Shown here one piece after another: positions 57,901 through 64,000 of a stretch of DNA of 64,000 bases. The notes under the pieces are model-generated. The model searched no databases. It had not been told where the DNA came from and worked only from the letters and a program-made list of their open reading frames with translations. The number at the start of each line of letters is the position of its first letter. The first letter of the stretch is position 1. The stretch spans positions 407,577 through 471,576 of the forward strand of contig CAXAMN010001336.1 of NCBI GenBank assembly GCA_963970005.1, given 5' to 3'. Position numbers and translations under genes: made by a program. The stretch comes from Durusdinium trenchii. Its lineage: Eukaryota > Sar > Dinophyceae > Suessiales > Symbiodiniaceae.

Positions 57901-58651
57901 AACGAAGAAAGGACGCAGCAAGTTGATACCAGTTGTCATAATAACTATGGTTGATACCAGTTGACTCAGCAATGTCCAAGGAAAGGTTCCTTTCAGCAAG
58001 AGTATTCTACAGGTAGTGGCCATCTTTTGGGGGGGAGATGTGCAAGCTCCATATGGGTTTAGTCATCTGCGCAAAGAGCCCGTCCCCCCCAAAATACAAC
58101 TGCCCCAATACAACTGCCCTTGAAAAGGAAACATAACAAACAACAAACCATCACCAGAACATGTCATGGAAATGCATGGCATGGCCATGCATGGCCCCTT
58201 GGATGAACATAGTTTCTTCTACATAAACCTCGGTGCTTCTACAAAGGACCTATGATTTCATTCTCGGCCCACTCTTATTTCCTTTACACCCCGGACCTTG
58301 TACTCTGATGACACAGGTGAGTACGGACACAAGTGACTGAGTCGAGGTGACAGGAGATCCAGGTCCAATGAAGCAAGCAAGCTATACTCTCCAGGTGACA
58401 CAGGTCCAGGTCTCATCATATTGATGCCACCCATCCTCGTCGTCGAGAACGACTCGAACGGTCGTTCGACCGACGGTTGTGCGCTTCATGGCAGGCGGAT
58501 CTGGACACCCCGGGGGCACCATGCTTGACCACCCGATCGATACTTGCACACACGTGTCCCAAGCCACACACGTCCCGGACCTTCCGTGTCAGGGGGTACC
58601 GGGCCGTACCGGGGGTGTGAAAAATGAACAGTTGTTGAGGATTTCAACCCT

Positions 58652-59824
58652 TTGGCGCCCGTGACTTCGTGGTGGACTGACGGTTCTGTGTTTTGGCCTC
58701 ATGTTTTCTGGCTTTCGGCTGGGGGCTTCTCCATTGTCAATGAACGACAGCAAGAAGTCTATGGTGGACATGTTCATCATTTGCACATTTCGTCATACAC
58801 CACCGAACTCTGGGCCATTGTTACAGCCATTCACAAGTGTTCTGGTCCAACGGAAGTTTTCACGGATTGTCAGACGATTGTGGATCAATTCGCCCAGTTG
58901 AGAGCTCAAGGCTCTGCGCAAGACAGCTGGTCCCACTTATCCTGGTGGCAAGCGGTGAACAATAGGTTGACGGATTTGCTTAGAAGGCATTCTGATCCTT
59001 TTGTTGTGTCTTGGGTTCCTTCTCACCTGTATGAACACCTCCCGGAGACTTATATCACCACGGAGATGGCTTCTGCAAAGAATACTGAGATCAGACACAT
59101 TGTTGGCAACCGATATGCTGACAAATTTGCCAAGTACCACGCCTTCCAAGCCACCAGCGTGAGTCCAGATGACGAACACATGTTGAAGACCAGCATTGTT
59201 CGTAGACAGGATTGGCTGACACAGTTGAAACTTGATATCGCCTCACTCCAGAAAATCGACCAAGACAATAAACTCGAGGCTCGCTTAGCAGCTGAAGAAG
59301 CTTCAGAAGATGTTTTTGTTCTTTTTCCTCAATGGAACTGGGGCGCTCAGATCCAGGACTTCCCATGGACTCCAACGTATGTTTTTAGTGCAGCGACTAT
59401 TCCTCCTCAATGGTCCTGCAAACCTCAGGATTGGAAAGTTTTGGGCTCGTTTTTCGAATGTCAACATTGGCGGCTCGCGGAGGATGCGGTCACCTCTTAT
59501 GTAGAGTTGGCTGTGGTGTTTTTCTTGCAGGGCTTCCGGCTACCTTCGCAGGATACTTCCATTCACACTTTCCGTGACCTCACAACTGAAGTCCGCCAGT
59601 TTGTCACCCAGGTTCGTGGTGTTTCGGGCACTTCTTTCATTCCTGGCTGTCACAACCGACATCGAAATAAAAGCATTGGGAAGTCTTTACCGAACGGCAC
59701 GATCGACGGAGCTGAGATCTTCATGACTCACGACATTAGAGTTCGCTTTGCTCGCATCCTTGCGGGTGTTTCCACGGCTCGGTTGCAAGCGTGGGCCTTC
59801 ACTTTAGACAGCGCTGAGGCTTAA
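58652..59824 (+). CDS. Retroelement RNase H with conserved C-terminal domain (5'-truncated)
   Basis: 390 codons without interruption. The frame opens after a TGA at 58625-58627 and has TTG (58652), not ATG, as first start-like codon, so this is best read as the 3' part of a polyprotein whose 5' part was lost. RNase H residues are complete: WWTDGSV (Asp10), YTTELWAIV (Glu52), FTDCQTIV (Asp72), WVPSHL (His125) and NRYADKFAK (Asp157). The C-terminal half (about 250-390) contains W-S-C...W-K-V-L-G-S-F-F and SYVELAVVFFLQGFRLP, matching the domain after RNase H in the large element at 33544-33952. It ends with a TAA directly after 59821. No reverse transcriptase lies upstream. 5' truncation is usual for LINE copies. 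Confidence 0.8.
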   Translation: MAPVTSWWTDGSVFWPHVFWLSAGGFSIVNERQQEVYGGHVHHLHISSYTTELWAIVTAIHKCSGPTEVFTDCQTIVDQFAQLRAQGSAQDSWSHLSWWQAVNNRLTDLLRRHSDPFVVSWVPSHLYEHLPETYITTEMASAKNTEIRHIVGNRYADKFAKYHAFQATSVSPDDEHMLKTSIVRRQDWLTQLKLDIASLQKIDQDNKLEARLAAEEASEDVFVLFPQWNWGAQIQDFPWTPTYVFSAATIPPQWSCKPQDWKVLGSFFECQHWRLAEDAVTSYVELAVVFFLQGFRLPSQDTSIHTFRDLTTEVRQFVTQVRGVSGTSFIPGCHNRHRNKSIGKSLPNGTIDGAEIFMTHDIRVRFARILAGVSTARLQAWAFTLDSAEA

Positions 59825-61395
59825 TTCGGGGTTCACATGTGAAATCATATGTGTGGAGGATGCCAGGCAGAATGCCCGGTATGCCAGACGAGACTCACTC
59901 GCCGCGACAGGAAGAACAGAATAGACCAACCTTCCCCCCCAAAAACTGACTGGTGCGACTCGTAGGGAATAAGGGAATCCATCGCCCCCAATAGGGATTC
60001 TGGATCCCACCCTCAGCCACCCTGCGAGACCGTCGCACCGGTCAGAAAAAGAACTGCAGGTCGGTTTGGAGCTCCAGGTTTGGACTCACCATGTCGAGTT
60101 CAGCAGTGCGGTGCCAATGAAATGGTTCCGGCTGACGGGTCCCTCAAAACCAACTAGTTGGACACCCAAAACCCCTTGCATCGGTTCGCGTCTGATCCCC
60201 TATTTGTAACACTTCAAAGGGCCATAGCTTCTATGGCCCACAAAACTGTGATTGGGCCTTTTCACCACCCATCTGTCAAAACTGCCTCAGGAACGTCAGA
60301 GGATCCAAAGAAAAGTCCGCTCAAAAAACACAATTTGCATTCTGCCGTCCACTCTGCAATCATTTCTGAGTGACTGTTTTAGTGTGGACACTCCCTTTCA
60401 CATCCTTTTCTCACCCCTCACAATCCCTCCAATTCTCCTTCTCCTTTTCTTTCTCGAATATCAAAACCACCTTTTAGCGGCACCTCCACATACCTCCACC
60501 CCACCGTCTATCCCACCCCGCTGACGTCTGATCTCCAACCTCTCTCTGTCAAAGCGTCTGCGCCACAACCCCAAGACGTCGCTCCGGACAGGAGCTTCGT
60601 GATCTTCGCCGGGTCCGCACCCGGATGCCCTGCGCCCGACCCACCGAGGCTCCGCTCTCGCTCTCGGCGCTCGCACGAGGACGGAGCAAAGGCGTCGGTT
60701 GACCGATGTAAACCAGTACAGCCATCGGTTGTTGGGATGATCTCTATCTGTTTGGTGGAAAGATCTTGACGAAAATCATCCTACCCAAAGTAGAGGCAAG
60801 ACAATCCAGGCAAGAAGTCTAAGAAATATACAGTATACCAATCGTTTTAAATCGTTTTAAGTAAAAACATTGACATGTCACTGTCTGGGACTTCTCATGT
60901 CTTTTCTTGGTTCCTTTTGGTGAAGGAGATTTACCATAAACCCAGGGGAAGTGATGTTGGACAAAAGACCACGGATGGGATCTGGAAAGATGAGAAGGGT
61001 CAGGAGAATCAGTTTTGAGACTTATACAGTCAAAAAACAAAGATTTATGAATCCCCCCCCTCTTAGGGCATCAAATGTTTGTCAACACACACTGGTGGCA
61101 TCAAATGTTGAGTAACAGTGAGTCTTGGCACCTTCGTTGCTCCAATCTTCAGAAGTGTCCAAGAAAAATACCAGTGTTGTGTTGACAAAAAAAAAATCAA
61201 CCAATTCCCCTCATGTTCAGTCTGCTTTCCTTTACAAACACAAAAAACTTCTTAAAGTCTGGGCTATCCCTGCATTCAAGAGTCCCCATCCGCACTGCCC
61301 GCGGCCGGTTTTGACGAACGCTAGGTTTGATCTTCGATGGGGGGGTTGTCCCCCGTCTATCATTAACATGAAAGCTAAGGACATACAAGCTAGTT

Positions 61396-61525
61396 ACAGT
61401 GGTTTGAAAGGTTCGATGGCACAAGTTACCCCAAGATAGGCGGTTTATATGGAGCCATATGGAGCCCCATATAAGACATGTAAGAGACATCTTAGGCTTT
61501 GTGCCATCTACTCTGAAACCACTGT
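61396..61525. repeat. Foldback element, family F
   Basis: ACAGTGGTTTGAAAGGTTCG, then ATGGCACAAG, at the left pairs with CTTTGTGCCATCTACTCTGA, then AACCACTGT, at the right. The inverted ends are about 29 bp in a 130-bp element with a few mismatches. A second partial copy is at 4168. Confidence 0.7.
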
Positions 61526-62048
61526 TTTCCCCCCATGACCGTGTGCTTTGCTCAAGAACTTTAACGTCCAAACATATCCATTGGACCGAAAGCGGGAGTT
61601 CCCCACCCCAGCTGACCACAGCGTGAGCACAGCATGAGCACAGCGCCTATGAGATGGTAGTGGAAGAGCTCCAGCCAATTCATGCTGGAAGGCATGAAAT
61701 ACCTTGGACACAGAAGACCACGACCCCTCACAGGTGCTCGCAATTGGCTTGACCACCGGTTTGGATGAATCCAACTGGAAGATGTTCCTGTTGCAGCCGG
61801 GCAAAGGCAATTTAGACCATTTCAGCTGGGTTTCAGCATACCCATGTTGTAGGTGCACTGTATACATCTAGATAGCATACATCAGAGCTTTTTTTGTGGC
61901 TGGTTTCCATCTTTCGGGACGATCTATATATACAATGTAGGTCTATGTGGGTCTATGTGCCAATGCAGGCCTCTGGGTCCATATACATGAAGCCTAGGGG
62001 CTGGATTCCATTCGTGCAAGCAAGATCAAGTAAGTGGGTATGAAACAT

Positions 62049-62131
62049 ACCAGGACCATCCAAGGGGTCTCCAATGGACTACCCCACACTACCTATAGGC
62101 TTCCATTGGGCACCCCTTGGATGGTCCAGGT
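62049..62131. repeat. Foldback element, family G
   Basis: ACCAGGACCATCCAAGGGGT, then CTCCAATGG, is matched by the inverted right end CCATTGGGCACCCCTTGGAT, then GGTCCAGGT. The ends of about 29 bp carry few mismatches in an 83-bp element. Confidence 0.75.
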
Positions 62132-64000
62132 AGGCAAACCTGGTTTTGAGTTCCAGTGGAGCGGCTCGCCCAGCTTCAACTCGTGGGAAGGCATCTCAGC
62201 GATCATCTCCTCAGCGAACTGGGTGCAAGACACCAAAAGAAATCAACGAGCCACATCGAACTCCTTGATGTTGGAGTTCAAGTTCACGGCTATACTGGAA
62301 CATAGGATCCTTAAGCACTTCCTTATAAGCTCTATCTGTCTCATTCGAATGGCTATTTCAAGCTCACTCAAGTTCAGGAGCAATCCGACGCCCGTGAGCT
62401 GTGTGAGCAAGCAAAGTACTGTGCGTGCGATCCGTCAGGGTGGGGCCAGGCCGGTCTGAGAGAGTCGAGAGGAAGCTCCCAAAAGCTGCCAAGGCCAGCT
62501 GTCAAGCAGAAACACCAGGATCTGTGACCCAACGTGACGGAACTTGAAGGTTTTGTGACCCAACTGACCCAGCTGGGACATCTGGGGAGGCTTAAGTGAT
62601 GCTCAAACTCAACGATTTAAAGGGTCACACTGAAGAACCAGGCAGTCGAACAAACAGAATGAGCTTCGGAAAATATCCTTTCTCGACTGGCAAATGAAAA
62701 GACATCCTCATGCCTTGTGGCGCGGCGGCTCCCCAACAAAACCACTCGAGTTGTCGGAGCAAAGATGCAGGCGAGCATCGTCCGAAGATGCCTGAGGATA
62801 CGGCTGGGTGTCAGGCTTGGAGTGTTTATGGCAGTACGACAGGACAACAGTGCAGGTGGTTCAGGATGTTTATATTTGAGGTACATGCGTTTGTTATGAA
62901 GAACATGCATTGGAGTGTTTGAGGAAGGAATCATCCACCACCGCCCAGAAACTCATACGTACAGTCTATATTTAGTGGGTTGAAGGTCATGAGGGTCATG
63001 AGGGTTCGTTGGGCTGTATCATTGTATCATGTCTTCTGTTTACAGTACTCCTAGTCTTTGTTGGACACCTGATGTGTTTTTTTTTGTTTGTTTTTCGAAC
63101 TTTCAGAAGACAATTGAGTGTTCAGGTCCCAACAACTCTCGAAGCACACGGCCCGAAGATAAAACCACAATGATCAGGCCTTCGCGGGTAAAATCTTCAC
63201 CTTCTGCACATTCTCTGCCTACCCTTCCAGCTTCGTTGAAACGTACGAGACTCCCGCAAACGTCGTTGTGATTCGGTTTCTCGTACTTCTCCCGAGCTTG
63301 GTCCGAGAAACAAGAAACACTTGTCAAAAAAGTTCAACAACACAGTGAAGGAGAAAAGAAGTAATACAAAATACTGTGATACAAATTCCTGAATACATTC
63401 ACTGTCAAATCTTGTGGCGTCTTCTACCTCCCAAAGCACAGCACTTGTGCAGGTGTTGATCAGTAGGAACCAATGAGTGATTCGTCACTTCCCTCTCAGC
63501 TCATTCTCCACTGCCACCGTGGCCTGACGCAACCAACTGATCGACCAAGTTCAGCGTGCCTGCAGCGCTCTCTCTTCCTCACTGATGGGCTCCTCCACCT
63601 TTGCCCTCATCCGCACGTGCCCCTCCTGCGGCGCGCGGAACGGTGTCGTCAGGCGGGGCGGGGCATGGAGTCTGGTCGTTTTCAGCCGTGGGGCAGCTGA
63701 GCTTCTGCAGCTTTCAATTGAGATGAGCTGAGCTCCAAAGGCACCAGGGAGAACCACGATGGCACCATAGGCTCAATGGATGGCAGCATCCAATTGAACC
63801 AGTCAAGTCTACTTGAAAACCCTGGTGCACATGAAGGGCACCAGATTCTAAGCCTGCTCTGCTTATATAAAAGCAACATTGTCCAGACCCAATGCTTTCT
63901 TTCCAGCTCAATTCAGGACCTATAGTAGATGCCCAAAGGCTCATTTGGCCTCTCATAGCTCGGGTTTTGACCCTCGCAACGTCGTTTCTGTGATCTCAGG

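Larger units (their letters stand above)
48040..58640. other. Gene-poor stretch with foldback repeats
   Basis: About 10.6 kb with no supported gene. Family A and B elements, an AT microsatellite and a palindrome are listed separately. Short protein-like pieces occur at minus 51823-52071 and plus 52272-52562, but neither has a recognisable domain or clear splice sites, so they are left uncalled. Confidence 0.6.
59825..64000. other. Non-coding stretch
   Basis: No supported gene. The first few hundred bases may be the 3' untranslated part of the retroelement fragment ending at 59824, but its end is not marked by a poly-A tract. Two complete foldback elements (61396, 62049) are listed separately. 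Remaining frames are below 145 codons and overlap on both strands. Confidence 0.55.

Overview
The window looks like nuclear DNA of a dinoflagellate, most likely a Symbiodiniaceae-type alga. The evidence is indirect. Sure coding sequence is confined to retroelements. One of these joins a C5 cytosine methyltransferase to an endonuclease-reverse transcriptase-RNase H module, a combination described from dinoflagellate retrotransposons. It also carries a V-G-E-A-S-N-P-G-P peptide that I associate with dinoflagellate retroelement proteins. The rest is gene-poor, with many short foldback repeats and only a few protein-like exon-sized pieces. I found no bacterial operons, no rRNA or tRNA genes and no CRISPR.

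Layout. 1-33.5 kb is mostly non-coding, with at least ten families of short inverted-repeat (MITE-like) elements, small tandem repeats and microsatellites. It also holds a few weak exon candidates: plus strand near 6.5 kb, minus strand at 7.1-7.3 kb (possible bestrophin-like) and 8.35-9.0 kb, plus strand near 29.6 kb. 33.5-45.9 kb (minus strand) is a roughly 12.4 kb non-LTR retroelement. In coding order it has two tandem Ulp1/C48-like peptidase-type domains, a C5 DNA methyltransferase, a long unassigned region, a coiled coil and a stop. A second reading frame then has a Cys-rich start, an NPGP motif, an AP-type endonuclease, a reverse transcriptase, a zinc-knuckle-like motif, RNase H and a conserved C-terminal domain. 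The reading frame is broken many times. Nearly every break I could localise is a single-base length change in a homopolymer run, so the element may be young or the breaks may be sequence errors.

45.9-48.0 kb (minus strand) holds two uninterrupted ORFs (209 and 481 aa) of lower GC, 33 nt apart, that I cannot assign. The second ORF has an arrangement resembling motifs F and A of viral RNA-dependent RNA polymerases and ends in an ATGA overlap with the retroelement's first ORF. It is either a truncated endogenous RNA-virus gene or unrecognised 5' ORFs of the retroelement, and it is the most interesting object here. 48-58.6 kb is again non-coding with foldback repeats. 58.65-59.8 kb (plus strand) is an intact 390-codon RNase H plus C-terminal domain from a second retroelement. 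59.8-64 kb is non-coding with two more foldback elements.

The methyltransferase element could in principle methylate CG sites in its own copies or its host, and the peptidase-like and NPGP segments could process a polyprotein. These functional links are inference.
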